A stretch of DNA of 44,113 nucleotides from Caldilineales bacterium (GTDB lineage: Bacteria > Chloroflexota > Anaerolineae > J102). Positions 25,110-33,700 of this stretch are shown piece by piece; positions within the stretch are counted from its first letter, which is position 1, and every line of letters starts with the position of its first letter. The notes under the pieces were generated by a model. It saw only the letters and a list, made by a program, of their open reading frames with translations, was not told the origin of the DNA and did no database searches. The stretch covers positions 1-44,113 of the forward strand of contig JAIBAP010000051.1 of assembly GCA_019695115.1 (NCBI GenBank), given 5' to 3'. The translations under genes and the position numbers were made by a program.

Positions 25110-26387
25110 TCATCGAAGCCGTTCATCGATCAGCGCCGCCAGGCGCAGTAGCTCATCTTCAGAAATGGCGCCTTCGGAGCCATAGGTTAGCAGCCGCACC
25201 ACTACATTGCGCCGGACAGAGTAGAAGATGTAGCCCTCCTCCTCGGTCGAGGGCCGGGAGAAGCGAAGGACGCCCGCCCGATTACCCACCCGCACGGCGC
25301 GCAACGGTTCGAAGGATAACTCTTCATTGCCTTCGGTTGCTGCCAATTCTTGCTGTACCGGGGCCACTAAGTCCTCGATCTTGTCGCTTGCAACAAAAGG
25401 AAAGGTCAACACCTGGGCTTGAAGGTTCACCTGATCGTTTGTGAACAGCCGTATACTGGCATCGGTGAGCTGGGCGTCCTCGAAGGCCTCCTTCCCTACC
25501 TCGGTTGCCAGGGTGTACTCCCCCCTCAAGTCGGCGAGGCTGAGGTTAAGTTCGGAAGCGGGCGTCGAAGTGAGCAAGGGAGCAATGAGCGCGTTGCCAG
25601 GCCCAAAAAGGATTCCTGCTGCGGAAAACAAGGGCGAAGAGAGTAAAGCAAGTGCCACATATAGCAGGAGGACAATGCTGTTGGCAATGATTCCCAACAC
25701 CGCCAACACTTTGGGCCGGTATCGCGCGAGCAACCCCGCCAGACTGACGGCTAAACCTAGAACAGCAAGATTGATCACAAACTCCAGGGCGGGGCCTACG
25801 TCTTCGACCTCCAGCCACCCCACCACATCCAGCAAGGCGACAAAGAGGATGACGACGCCAACCAGCGCCAGCGCGCCCAGAAGACAACCAACCGCGGGAA
25901 AGGCGCGCACTACCCGTGATGGCGCCGCTGCGGCCTGGTCATCCGGATGTGGCATGCCCTGCCATTCGCTCTGCACCCGTCTGAAACCGCGATAGTCTCT
26001 GAACACCCGTATCACCAGGTAGATCTGAAGGAGACTGAAGGCGGCCCATCCCCACCCTTGACCGTGGATACCGCCAAGAGCGTTGGAGAGGGCTGCCCAG
26101 GCCAGGGTGACGCCGTAGACGACGAGCAAAGCCGCGTCTTTGATGAAGAAGGAGGCCAGGCCAACGACGATAAGCAGAATGCCCCACGCGGCGCTGAGGA
26201 AGCCAGAAGCCACGATGCTGACGACGCCGACGCCGATCAGCCAGAAGGCCGAGGTGCGAATCTCCTTGAGCATGGCCTGAAAGCGGTTCTCAGCGTTAGC
26301 TCGACGCGCTGCTTCGAGGGGGTCACTCGGAACCAGATGGTCGGTAGGTGCGCCAGCTTCATCGTCGGGCATGGGTAGTTCGTTCAT
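25110..26387 (-). CDS. Polytopic membrane protein of unknown function
   Basis: 425 residues from the ATG at 26387, supported by GAGGAG a few bases upstream; the longer frame to 26468 starts with TTG and runs into the kinase relic. The first about 30 residues are acidic and polar. Several hydrophobic helices follow in two groups, the first three or four near residues 45-125 and a second set near 170-265. The last about 155 residues are soluble and mixed alpha/beta, with no motif I recognise. I cannot assign a family. Its place between the relic and the FHA-TM gene suggests a partner in membrane signalling, but nothing in the sequence proves it. Confidence 0.82.
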   Translation of the reverse strand: MNELPMPDDEAGAPTDHLVPSDPLEAARRANAENRFQAMLKEIRTSAFWLIGVGVVSIVASGFLSAAWGILLIVVGLASFFIKDAALLVVYGVTLAWAALSNALGGIHGQGWGWAAFSLLQIYLVIRVFRDYRGFRRVQSEWQGMPHPDDQAAAAPSRVVRAFPAVGCLLGALALVGVVILFVALLDVVGWLEVEDVGPALEFVINLAVLGLAVSLAGLLARYRPKVLAVLGIIANSIVLLLYVALALLSSPLFSAAGILFGPGNALIAPLLTSTPASELNLSLADLRGEYTLATEVGKEAFEDAQLTDASIRLFTNDQVNLQAQVLTFPFVASDKIEDLVAPVQQELAATEGNEELSFEPLRAVRVGNRAGVLRFSRPSTEEEGYIFYSVRRNVVVRLLTYGSEGAISEDELLRLAALIDERLR

Positions 26388-26390
26388 AGA

Positions 26391-26396
26391 CTCCTC
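26391..26396 (-). promoter_or_regulatory. Ribosome binding site deciding the start at 26387
   Basis: GAGGAG on the minus strand, three bases before the ATG. It is close but clearly the best site for this gene and argues against the longer frame. Confidence 0.65.
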
Positions 26397-26409
26397 AGTG
26401 ATCACCGAT

Positions 26410-26601
26410 TTACAGCGGGGAAGGCGGCGGGGGTGTCGGCTTATCCGGTTGTTGCCGATTGAACACAAACCTCCTCACCTCCGAATACGCCCCCGGCTGC
26501 CCGCGGCGGGCGTCGAAGGCCAGATAGACGTCGGCAAAGCCGCCGCCGCCGAGCCTGCGGTCGAGGCGGTAGGGGCCGAGGGGGTTGGGGAGGGAGGACA
26601 T
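26410..26601 (-). pseudogene. Collapsed kinase: N-terminal P-loop fused in frame to FN3 tail
   Basis: 63 codons. Codons 1-34 are the start of a kinase ([28 protein letters not shown]), and the next codons are the end of the FN3-like ectodomain seen in the kinase at 28197 and the phosphatase at 32065 (GAYSEVR, then a Pro-rich tail). Everything between is missing: Lys, HRD, DFG, membrane helix and stalk. Bases 26498-26601 match 30103-30206 at 103 of 104 positions, and the join sits on the shared hexamer GCCCGC, so a deletion by short homology is likely. The frame is still open and the ATG stands 13 bases after the upstream stop, so a small peptide could be made, but it cannot be a kinase. Confidence 0.85.
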
Positions 26602-26614
26602 GAACGGCAGTTTG

Positions 26615-28093
26615 TCAGTCCTGGAACAGTGCCCGCAGGGTGTATGGCCCCAACCCGGCTACGCGCTGCACGCGAATGAAGTATCGTCCCTCTTGTGCCT
26701 GAAGCGCCTGCACATGTTCATCCGCGTCGCCCGGATTGCCCGAATAGCCTCGTAGGACACGGGCCGAGTCATAGAGATAGAGGTGATAATTGGCGCTCAC
26801 CGGGATGCTCGTGACCCAAACTTCAATCGTATGGGTTGCAGGCAGTTCGATGTAGAAGTAATCCTCATTGTCATTGCCCGATCCCAGATCGAACTGATAG
26901 ACCTGACCAGATTGGAGCGGGCCTCTCGCCTGGCCAAAGGAGTTGTTAGGCTCGGTATCGGGCGTCGATGTTGGCGTCGGGGTGGGAGTTGGTGTGGCTG
27001 TTCGAGTTGGCGTTTCGGTAGGCGATGGCGTGGGCGATGGCGTGGGCGATGGTGTTGAGCTTGGTGTTGGGGTCACAGAAGGCACACGCCACAATGGCAG
27101 GTAGTTCAGGAGCCCGGATGCAGTGGCCGTGGGGGTGACAGTTAGCGTGATACTGGGTTGAGGGGTAGATGACGCCGTTGCTGTAGGTGTGTGAGTCGGG
27201 GTCTGTGTATCTGTGGGGCTAGGCCAAAACGTGGCAGTAAGTGTTGGCGTCGAAGTGAAGGTGGGTGACGGCGTTGGCGTCGAAGTGAAAGTGGGTGACG
27301 GCGTTGGCGTCAGGGAAGGGGTTTGCGTCGGCGTGACCGTGGGCGAGAGAACCAGTGTGGGTGTCGGTGTATATGTCTGGTAGTACACGATCAGACGTGG
27401 ACGTTTGTTTACGTCAGAGTACTCTCTGGCAACCAATAGGAAGCCGACGGAACCTCCCTCGCCTTCAAGAATAAATCCATTGTTGGTTTCTGAACCCACC
27501 TGCCAGTCGCGCACGACATCGAGCACATCGAACGACGTCCACTGTCCTTCCGCGGCGATTGGCACTCGCTCGACGACGGCAGGCCAATCCCGATCGTCCT
27601 GCCCCTTAGCGCCGGGTTGTCCCCAGGGCTGTCCGTTGCTGGCGACATTGTAAGTGGCTTCAACTTCACTCCACGGTCTGCGTAAGGTATAGAGAAAACC
27701 CGTGATCGAGTTCGGGTTTGTACGCGCTAGCGTGAAGTAGCTCAGTTCGGCTTTTGTTATCGCAGCATTCGATGGAATTGAAGACACGTCAAAAAGCGTC
27801 AGAACAGCAGTATATTGAGGTCGCAAGCTCAAAATATTACTCCCCCCAGAATTCGTGAACGGCTGTCGGGCATCGATGTAAGTGTCGGCAATCGGTACGA
27901 GGCTGAGCTGGGGAGTCGGGGTAACGGCAAGCCTGGTAGGCGTGGGGGTGATAGTCACCGTCGCCGTGCTGCTTGCCTTTCGCTGTTCTGCAGATGTCCG
28001 AACTGGAGCGAGGGAAATCCGGCTTGCCAGGAGAACCGAAACCAAGAGAACGGACCCTGCCGTAACCAAGAAGCGTTTCAGCAAGTGCTGCAT
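26615..28093 (-). CDS. Secreted DNRLRE-stalk-PPC exoprotein
   Basis: 492 residues. The N-terminus is basic then hydrophobic (about 10-28), a signal peptide or anchor. A DNRLRE/CBM96-like domain follows (about 60-230; [46 protein letters not shown]). A long Thr/Pro/Ser stalk (about 230-380) contains 10-residue and 4-residue repeats. A PPC-like domain ends the protein (about 385-492; [26 protein letters not shown]). It has no enzyme motif and is probably a surface or secreted binding protein. The ribosome site GAGGAA lies directly before the ATG. The same gene type precedes the kinase at 28197 (gene at 30243) and, apparently, the kinase at 42600 (partial gene at the window edge). Confidence 0.9.
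   Translation of the reverse strand: MQHLLKRFLVTAGSVLLVSVLLASRISLAPVRTSAEQRKASSTATVTITPTPTRLAVTPTPQLSLVPIADTYIDARQPFTNSGGSNILSLRPQYTAVLTLFDVSSIPSNAAITKAELSYFTLARTNPNSITGFLYTLRRPWSEVEATYNVASNGQPWGQPGAKGQDDRDWPAVVERVPIAAEGQWTSFDVLDVVRDWQVGSETNNGFILEGEGGSVGFLLVAREYSDVNKRPRLIVYYQTYTPTPTLVLSPTVTPTQTPSLTPTPSPTFTSTPTPSPTFTSTPTLTATFWPSPTDTQTPTHTPTATASSTPQPSITLTVTPTATASGLLNYLPLWRVPSVTPTPSSTPSPTPSPTPSPTETPTRTATPTPTPTPTSTPDTEPNNSFGQARGPLQSGQVYQFDLGSGNDNEDYFYIELPATHTIEVWVTSIPVSANYHLYLYDSARVLRGYSGNPGDADEHVQALQAQEGRYFIRVQRVAGLGPYTLRALFQD
27021..27056. repeat. 12-bp tandem repeat in the stalk of the DNRLRE-PPC gene
   Basis: Three units of GGCGATGGCGTG (the last diverged) encoding Ser-Pro-Thr-Pro repeats of the stalk. 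Its length can change in four-residue steps without losing the frame. Confidence 0.7.
27243..27310. repeat. 30-bp tandem repeat in the stalk of the DNRLRE-PPC gene
   Basis: Two units (27243-27272, 27273-27302) that differ at one base, plus the first eight bases of a third. Each unit encodes a ten-residue [10 protein letters not shown] repeat. Confidence 0.8.
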
Positions 28094-28196
28094 TTCCTCT
28101 GTAAACCATGTGCTCTGTAGTTGACAATCATCGTTGCTGTAAAGTTGCCTTCGAAGTCTCGTGAACGTGCGGCGCCGGTAATGCAGGGCCAGGCGT

Positions 28197-30206
28197 TCAC
28201 GGCGGTGCGGGTGTATCTGTCGGCGGCGACGGTGGCGCAGGTGTATCCGTCGGCGGTGGCGCAGGTGTATCCGTCGCAGACTGATGTCGATCGAATCTAA
28301 ACTTCCTCACCTCCGAATACGCCCCCGGCCGCCCGCTCCTGTCCAACGCCGCCACCCTCCATTCATAGACCGTGCCCGGAATGGAGAAATACTGGGCAAT
28401 TGCAGGATCGTCGAAGTTCAGGGTCAGCTCGGTGCTACCCCCGCTCGGCCATGATTTCCATTCCTGCTGCCCCTCCCGCTCGCTCCTCGTCTCCACCCGA
28501 TACCCCGCCGCACCTGGCGCCGCCTGCCACGCCAGCCTGACCGAACCTTGATCGGCGGTCACGCCGTCCTCCGGCGCGGCAATCAGCGGTGCAGTCAGGG
28601 ATGGGACAGGCGGAGGCGTCGCCCGAACCGGAGTACGAGTTGGCGCAGTCGAACGCGGGGTGGCGGTGGGAACAGATGGAGCTATCGGCGCTGTGGACGA
28701 CGCCAAGGTGCTCGTAGCTGAAGCAACAGCCTGGTTCTCATCGCATGATGCCCATACCTGGGCATCGATGAACCACACCAACGGACAGTTCACCCATCCA
28801 CTCTGGTCCTGATATTCAGCCCTATACCACATCCGACTTTCGACGTCCGAACTAGTTGGTTTGTAACCAGTGGGATCGCCTTCCTCCAAACTAAATACGA
28901 ACACCTCTGCTGACCCATCCAAGGGAATCAGAAAAACGCCTGAACCTTGATCCTTCGCCGCATACAAGTAGGTCCACTGGCTTCTTCCCCAAGGGTCCTT
29001 CAGTATTGCCTTACGACCGCTGTTGGCGGGACCTGGAGCTGCCAGAGTTGAGGTGGGCGCTTGCGTCGCCGTCGGCGGCGTGGAAAGCGCCAGCGTGCTG
29101 GTGGGGGTCATGGCTTCGGCGGCGCCAATCATCGGTGTGGTCGTGATAGCCGCAGCCACCGCCGAAGGTGTGTTGGTTTTGGCCACAACGGTTGGCTCCT
29201 CTGTGCGATCCCGCAAGGCGACCATGACGATCAGCAGAAGCAGGACAAGCCCAAAGGCGCCGCCAAGCCCGCCGAACAGGATCACCCGGCCCGACCGTTT
29301 GCCCGCCGCCCCCACCACCGCCGCCCCCCGCAACTTCGTCGACGCAGAGGGCGCCGGTGTGGGTGTGGGCGTGCGGGCGCCGCTCATCCCCGCCGCCCGC
29401 GTCACATCGCGGCTCAGGTCGCCCGCCCGCTGATAGCGTTGCCGCGGGTCCTTCGCCAGCGCCCGCTGCAGGATCGCCTCCATCTCGGTGGGCAGGGCCG
29501 GGTTCAGGACCAACGGTCGCGGAGGCGAGTCGTTGACCACCTGGAACATCACCGCCTGCGAATCCTCGGCCTCGAACGGCCGCCGCCCGCACAGCATCTC
29601 GTAGAGGATGACGCCCAACGCCCACACATCCGTGGCCGGGCTGACTTTGCCCAGGGCCGGCCGCACCTGCTCCGGGGCCATGTAGTGCGGCGTGCCGGGC
29701 TGGTAGCCGGCCGGGGTCAGGGTCGATTCGCCGGCCACGTGCGCCACGCCGAAATCGGCCACCAGGCAGTTGCCCTGCCCATCCAACAGCACGTTGCTGG
29801 GTTTGAGGTCGCGATGGATGACCTGCGGATGCACGAAGTCGAGCGCCGCCGCCACCTGGCCGGCGATGGCGGCAGCCACAGACACGTTCAGCCGCTTCTG
29901 TTTGGCCAGCAGGTCGGCCAGGCTGCCGCCGGACAGGTAGGGCATGGCGATGGTGTGGTAGCCGGCAACCTGGCTCACCTCATAGGCCCCCACGATGTGC
30001 TGGTGCCGCAGCTTGAGCATCTGTTCGCCCTCGCGCTGGAAGCGGCGCAGCACTTCGGGGCTGTTGGCATGATGCGGGTGCAGCACCTTCAGCGCCACGT
30101 GATGCCCGCGGCGGGCGTCGAAGGCCAGATAGACGTCGGCAAAGCCGCCGCCGCCGAGCCTGCGGTCGAGGCGGTAGGGGCCGAGGGGGTTGGGGAGGGA
30201 GGGCAT
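28197..30206 (-). CDS. Membrane Ser/Thr kinase sharing its TM, stalk and FN3 ectodomain with a phosphatase
   Basis: 669 residues. The kinase domain (second subfamily) has GGGGFA, Lys40, alpha-C Glu, HRDLKPSN, a DFG and GTPHYMAPE. The membrane helix lies at about 312-332. The ectodomain has two parts. One, at about 395-489 ([19 protein letters not shown]), resembles the C-terminus of the phosphatase at 35476. The other is an FN3-like domain at about 539-636 ([20 protein letters not shown]). A Thr/Asp/Pro repeat tail ends it. The helix/stalk block and the FN3 block are near-copies of those in the phosphatase at 32065 (250 and 290 bases, each without net length change). Kinase and phosphatase therefore probably respond to the same outside cue. 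The ATG lacks an obvious ribosome site and follows the DNRLRE-PPC gene after 36 bases. Confidence 0.95.
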   Translation of the reverse strand: MPSLPNPLGPYRLDRRLGGGGFADVYLAFDARRGHHVALKVLHPHHANSPEVLRRFQREGEQMLKLRHQHIVGAYEVSQVAGYHTIAMPYLSGGSLADLLAKQKRLNVSVAAAIAGQVAAALDFVHPQVIHRDLKPSNVLLDGQGNCLVADFGVAHVAGESTLTPAGYQPGTPHYMAPEQVRPALGKVSPATDVWALGVILYEMLCGRRPFEAEDSQAVMFQVVNDSPPRPLVLNPALPTEMEAILQRALAKDPRQRYQRAGDLSRDVTRAAGMSGARTPTPTPAPSASTKLRGAAVVGAAGKRSGRVILFGGLGGAFGLVLLLLIVMVALRDRTEEPTVVAKTNTPSAVAAAITTTPMIGAAEAMTPTSTLALSTPPTATQAPTSTLAAPGPANSGRKAILKDPWGRSQWTYLYAAKDQGSGVFLIPLDGSAEVFVFSLEEGDPTGYKPTSSDVESRMWYRAEYQDQSGWVNCPLVWFIDAQVWASCDENQAVASATSTLASSTAPIAPSVPTATPRSTAPTRTPVRATPPPVPSLTAPLIAAPEDGVTADQGSVRLAWQAAPGAAGYRVETRSEREGQQEWKSWPSGGSTELTLNFDDPAIAQYFSIPGTVYEWRVAALDRSGRPGAYSEVRKFRFDRHQSATDTPAPPPTDTPAPPSPPTDTPAPP
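28291..28580. repeat. FN3-ectodomain duplication block, copy in the kinase gene
   Basis: 290 bases that align without net length change to 32189-32478 in the phosphatase gene; long stretches are identical by eye, for example the 20 bases from 28321 (GCCCCCGGCCGCCCGCTCCT). Differences are scattered and mostly in third codon positions. Confidence 0.85.
29071..29320. repeat. TM-and-stalk duplication block, copy in the kinase gene
   Basis: 250 bases aligning without length change to 32594-32843 in the phosphatase gene, with roughly one difference per 15-20 bases by eye. It encodes the membrane helix ([17 protein letters not shown]) and the first part of the stalk. The similarity stops where the catalytic domains begin. 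Confidence 0.88.
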
Positions 30207-30242
30207 TATGGGAAATCAGTCGCGGGGGTGGAGGCTGACGAC

Positions 30243-32024
30243 TTATCGATAGATAACACGCAATGAGTAGGTGCCAGCCCCTGCTATCCACTGTACACGA
30301 ACAACATAGCGGCCTCCTGGAAGCGCATTGATGAAGATATGGTCATCAACAGTGCCGACATTACCTGAATAGCCGATGCGCAGCCGGTTATTATCCAGTA
30401 AGTACAGATTATTATCGCTTCCCGCTTTCAAGCCACTCAGTAGAACGTCAACACTATGTGCATCTTCGAGGGTGAAGTAAAAGTAGTCGTTTCGGTCAAA
30501 GCCATGAATGGGATGCGTCTCGCCCAGAGAAAAATCATCATAGGTTCGGCCGGATAGCAGTGGGCCGCTGGCATCATCAAACGAGTCGTTCGGCTCGTTA
30601 TGAGGATCTTCAGGGGTGGCTGTAGCAGTGGGAGTGAGCGTGATGGTAGGAGTTCGGGAAGCGGTTGGGGTGATTGTGGACGTGGGGGTAGATGTCGAGG
30701 TGGGTGTTGAAGTACTCGTCGGTGTGACTGTTGGCGTTGGGAAGCGCCTTAGCCATGGAACGAATGCTCGAAAGGGTGTGTTCGTTGGAGTAATCGTTGC
30801 CGTCGGTGTCGGGGTTCTCGTCACTTCGGGCGAAGGAGATGGCGTGGGGGTCTCTGTTTCTCCCAGAGCAGCCGTGGGTGTTACAGTGGCAGCCGTGGTG
30901 GACGTTGCCGTTGGGTTCGGTGTGGGTGTGTAGGAAGGTGTTAACGAGGGAGTATAGGTTCGGGTTGGCGTGGGTGTCGGCGTGGAAGTGTGGGTTGGCT
31001 GTCTGGTGGATGTCGGAGTGTTGGTTGGCGAAAGAGTAGCAGTTGCAGTGCTATCAGAAGTTGCCGTACGCGTAGGTGTTGGAGTGTACGTGCCAAACTG
31101 CAGAATCAGACGCGGTTGCTTGTTTGCTTCAGGCCATTCTCTGGATGCAATGCTGTAGGCGACCAATGCGCCGGTCGCGCCTTCAAGGAGAAAGCCGACT
31201 TTCTTCCGGTCAGGCTCAGTCACCCACATGCGAATGACATTGGTGACATCAATTGTCGTCCACCCTTCAGCGGCCAGGTCCGAAGCCATAATGGGCTGTT
31301 GTTCCCGATCTTGCGGGCCAGTCGCCCCTGGTTGTTCCCACGGATCATCACTCCTGGCGACTAGATAGGTGGCTTCATTCTCAAGCCATAATCGCTTCAA
31401 AGCGTATAAGAGGGCAGTAAGCGACTGCGGATTGGTGCGCTTTAGCGTGAAATAGGCAAGCAGAGCTTTGGTAACCGCTGTTTCAGGCGGAATTGAGATC
31501 GGATCGAAATCAGTAAGGACTGTCTGCCCGCCACCCGACCGAAGAATTGTAAGATTATCCCCACCGAAATTGGTCATAGGTTTCGAGGCGTCGATGTAGG
31601 TGTCGGCAACAGGGTATAAAACCAAGGCATCTGAGGGGAAGGGAGTTGGCGTGACTGTCGGGGTTGGCGTGCGCGTCGGCGCAACGGTTGGTGTCGGCGT
31701 CGATGTTGGAGTTGCCGTGAAAGTTGGGGTGGGAGTTGGGGTTACGGTCGGAGTGGGGGTCGTCGTAGGCGATGGCGTAGGGGTGTGCGTTCGAGTCGGT
31801 GTGTAGGTCTTGGTTGGCGTTCGACTCGGTGTCGGGGTCCTGGTTGGCGTTCGAGTCGGCGAAGGCGAAGCCTTGGTAGGCGTGGGTGTAACGGTAGGAC
31901 TTGGCGCCTGAGTTGGTATTCGCCCCACCCCTGCTGCCGCGCTACTTGTCGCATCACCCGCCAAAGCCACGTACCCACAAACCAATAGCAAGACTCCCAC
32001 CCCAAGCACAAGTAGTATCTTCAT
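30243..32024 (-). CDS. Secreted DNRLRE-stalk-PPC exoprotein, longer paralogue
   Basis: 593 residues. The N-terminal hydrophobic segment (about 3-22; [15 protein letters not shown]) is a signal peptide or anchor; the Cys lacks a proper lipobox because Val precedes it. A first Thr/Pro stalk (about 35-130) is followed by a DNRLRE/CBM96-like domain (about 135-325; [26 protein letters not shown]). A second, very long Thr/Pro stalk follows, then a PPC-like domain (about 480-593; [19 protein letters not shown]). AGGAG nine bases before the ATG gives good initiation. It is a paralogue of the gene at 26615 and is followed, like it, by a kinase gene. Probably a surface-exposed binding protein; no catalytic motif is visible. 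Confidence 0.9.
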   Translation of the reverse strand: MKILLVLGVGVLLLVCGYVALAGDATSSAAAGVGRIPTQAPSPTVTPTPTKASPSPTRTPTRTPTPSRTPTKTYTPTRTHTPTPSPTTTPTPTVTPTPTPTFTATPTSTPTPTVAPTRTPTPTVTPTPFPSDALVLYPVADTYIDASKPMTNFGGDNLTILRSGGGQTVLTDFDPISIPPETAVTKALLAYFTLKRTNPQSLTALLYALKRLWLENEATYLVARSDDPWEQPGATGPQDREQQPIMASDLAAEGWTTIDVTNVIRMWVTEPDRKKVGFLLEGATGALVAYSIASREWPEANKQPRLILQFGTYTPTPTRTATSDSTATATLSPTNTPTSTRQPTHTSTPTPTPTRTYTPSLTPSYTPTPNPTATSTTAATVTPTAALGETETPTPSPSPEVTRTPTPTATITPTNTPFRAFVPWLRRFPTPTVTPTSTSTPTSTSTPTSTITPTASRTPTITLTPTATATPEDPHNEPNDSFDDASGPLLSGRTYDDFSLGETHPIHGFDRNDYFYFTLEDAHSVDVLLSGLKAGSDNNLYLLDNNRLRIGYSGNVGTVDDHIFINALPGGRYVVRVQWIAGAGTYSLRVIYR

Positions 32025-32064
32025 GTTCAGATTCTCCTGGATGATTCACTTGGCAACGTAGTAG

Positions 32065-33681
32065 TCACGACGGCGACTTTGTAGGCGTCGCCTCATCGTC
32101 TGGCGTTGGCGTGGGCGGCACCGGCGTTGGCGTGGGCGGCACTGGCGTATCCGTTGATATAGGTGTGTTTGTAGCCGGTTGCTGCCGATCGAATCTAAAC
32201 TTCCTTACCTCCGAATACGCCCCCGGCCGCCCGCTCCTGTCCAACGCCGCCACCCTCCATTCATAGACCGTGCCCGGAATGGAGAAATATTGCGCCGTTG
32301 TCGTATCATCGAAGTTCAGGGTCAGCTCGGTGCTTCCTCCACTCGGCCATGATTTCCATTCCTTCTGCCCCTCTCGCTCGCTCCTTGTCTCCACCCGATA
32401 CCCCGTCGCACCGGGCGCCGCATGCCACGCCAGCCTGATCGAACCTTGATCGGCCGTCACGCCGTCATCCGGCGCGCTGATGGCCGGCGCCGGCAAGGCT
32501 TGCGCCGGCGGGGGCGCGGTGGTGCGAACGGGCGTGTGGGTGGGGGCAGTGGCGGGGGCCGGGCGCGAGGTGGCGGTGGGCGCTGGGGCCGCGGTCGGCG
32601 GCGTGGAAGGCGCCAGCGTGCTGGTGGGGGTCACCGCTTCGGCGGCGCCAATCGTCGGTGTGGTCGTGGCAACCGCAGCCACCGCCGCAGGTGTGTTGGT
32701 TTTGGCCGCAACGGTTGGCTCCTCTGTGCGATCCCGCAAGGCGACCATGACGATCAGCAGAAGCAGAACAAGCCCGAAGGCGCCGCCAAGCCCGCCGAAC
32801 AGGATCACCCGGCCCGACCGTTTGCCCGCCGCCCCCACCACCGTCGCCCCCTCGCCCGTGCCATAGCTCACCACCGCCGCCGTGATGTTGTCCGGCCCCC
32901 CACGCGTGTTGGCCAGATTGATCAGTTTGGTGATGGCCGGCTGCGGGCCTTCGCTGCTCAAGATCTGGCGCATCTCGTCCTCCGGGACCATGTTGCTCAG
33001 CCCGTCCGAGCACAGAAGATAGACATCGCCTGGCTGCAAGGTCTCTTCGCGCGGTGGGTCCACCTTCACACTTACGTCCGCGCCCATGGCGCGGGTGATC
33101 ACGCTGCGGTAGGGGTGCGTGGTCGCCTCGGCTGGCGTGATCTCCTTGCTGTGCAGCTTCTCGTTCACCCAGGTGTGGTCGGTCGTGAGCTGCTCGATGC
33201 GCCCGCCTCGCAAGCGGTAGATGCGACTGTCGCCCACGCTGGCCATCACCACCCGTCCCGGCAAGAAGACTGCCGCCACCACCGTCGAACCCATCCCTTC
33301 CTGGGCGGCGTTGCGTTGTTGGGCGTGATAGATCTCGGCGTTGGCCTGCTGGATCGCCTCCACCAACGCCGACTTCGGGTCAGGTTGGCTGCTACTGTAA
33401 TAGCCTTGCATCACCCGCTCGGCGGTCATCCGTGACGCCACCTCGCCGGCTGCGTGGCCGCCCATGCCGTCGGCCACGATCACCAACTCCCCGCGTTGTT
33501 GGCGCACGGCCGGCGGCACCTGGGCCAGTTCGGGGGTCCAGAAATAGTCCTCGTTGCCGGGGCGCACCCGGCCCGGGTGCGTACCGCCCTTGATCACGGG
33601 CTGCGGGCCGGCGGCTGCCGGCGCGGGTGAGCGCGCCGGCGTTGCCGGGCGGGGAGGGGTGGGATGAGAAGCGCTTGTCAT
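32065..33681 (-). CDS. PP2C-type phosphatase with TM, stalk and FN3 ectodomain shared with a kinase
   Basis: 538 residues. After a Pro/Ala-rich N-terminal extension (about 1-28) comes a complete PP2C domain (about 30-270): GNED, VADGMGGHAAGE, GDSRIYRLR, CSDGLSN and GGPDNITAAVV. The membrane helix at about 294-314, the stalk and the FN3-like domain (about 400-497) are near-identical to the kinase at 28197, but the ILKDPWG module of that kinase is absent. The C-terminus is a Thr/Pro tail with two seven-residue repeats. A strong AAGGAG site stands seven bases before the ATG. It follows another PP2C gene by 19 bases. Expected role: dephosphorylation of Ser/Thr targets under the same outside control as the paired kinase. 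Confidence 0.96.
   Translation of the reverse strand: MTSASHPTPPRPATPARSPAPAAAGPQPVIKGGTHPGRVRPGNEDYFWTPELAQVPPAVRQQRGELVIVADGMGGHAAGEVASRMTAERVMQGYYSSSQPDPKSALVEAIQQANAEIYHAQQRNAAQEGMGSTVVAAVFLPGRVVMASVGDSRIYRLRGGRIEQLTTDHTWVNEKLHSKEITPAEATTHPYRSVITRAMGADVSVKVDPPREETLQPGDVYLLCSDGLSNMVPEDEMRQILSSEGPQPAITKLINLANTRGGPDNITAAVVSYGTGEGATVVGAAGKRSGRVILFGGLGGAFGLVLLLLIVMVALRDRTEEPTVAAKTNTPAAVAAVATTTPTIGAAEAVTPTSTLAPSTPPTAAPAPTATSRPAPATAPTHTPVRTTAPPPAQALPAPAISAPDDGVTADQGSIRLAWHAAPGATGYRVETRSEREGQKEWKSWPSGGSTELTLNFDDTTTAQYFSIPGTVYEWRVAALDRSGRPGAYSEVRKFRFDRQQPATNTPISTDTPVPPTPTPVPPTPTPDDEATPTKSPS
32189..32478. repeat. FN3-ectodomain duplication block, copy in the phosphatase gene
   Basis: Partner of 28291-28580. 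Both encode the FN3-like domain from GVTADQGS to the FRFDR end. A third, much shortened trace of the same end is in the relic at 26410. Confidence 0.85.
32530..32563 (+). other. Putative G-quadruplex motif on the template strand of the phosphatase gene
   Basis: Five G-runs of three to five separated by loops of five, one, seven and two bases, satisfying the G3+N1-7 rule. It arises from the Thr/Pro/Ala stalk codons. Any effect on transcription is inference. Confidence 0.5.
32594..32843. repeat. TM-and-stalk duplication block, copy in the phosphatase gene
   Basis: Partner of 29071-29320; equal in length, so the two have diverged by substitution only. Confidence 0.88.
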
Positions 33682-33700
33682 GGCTTTCTCCTTGCGCGGG

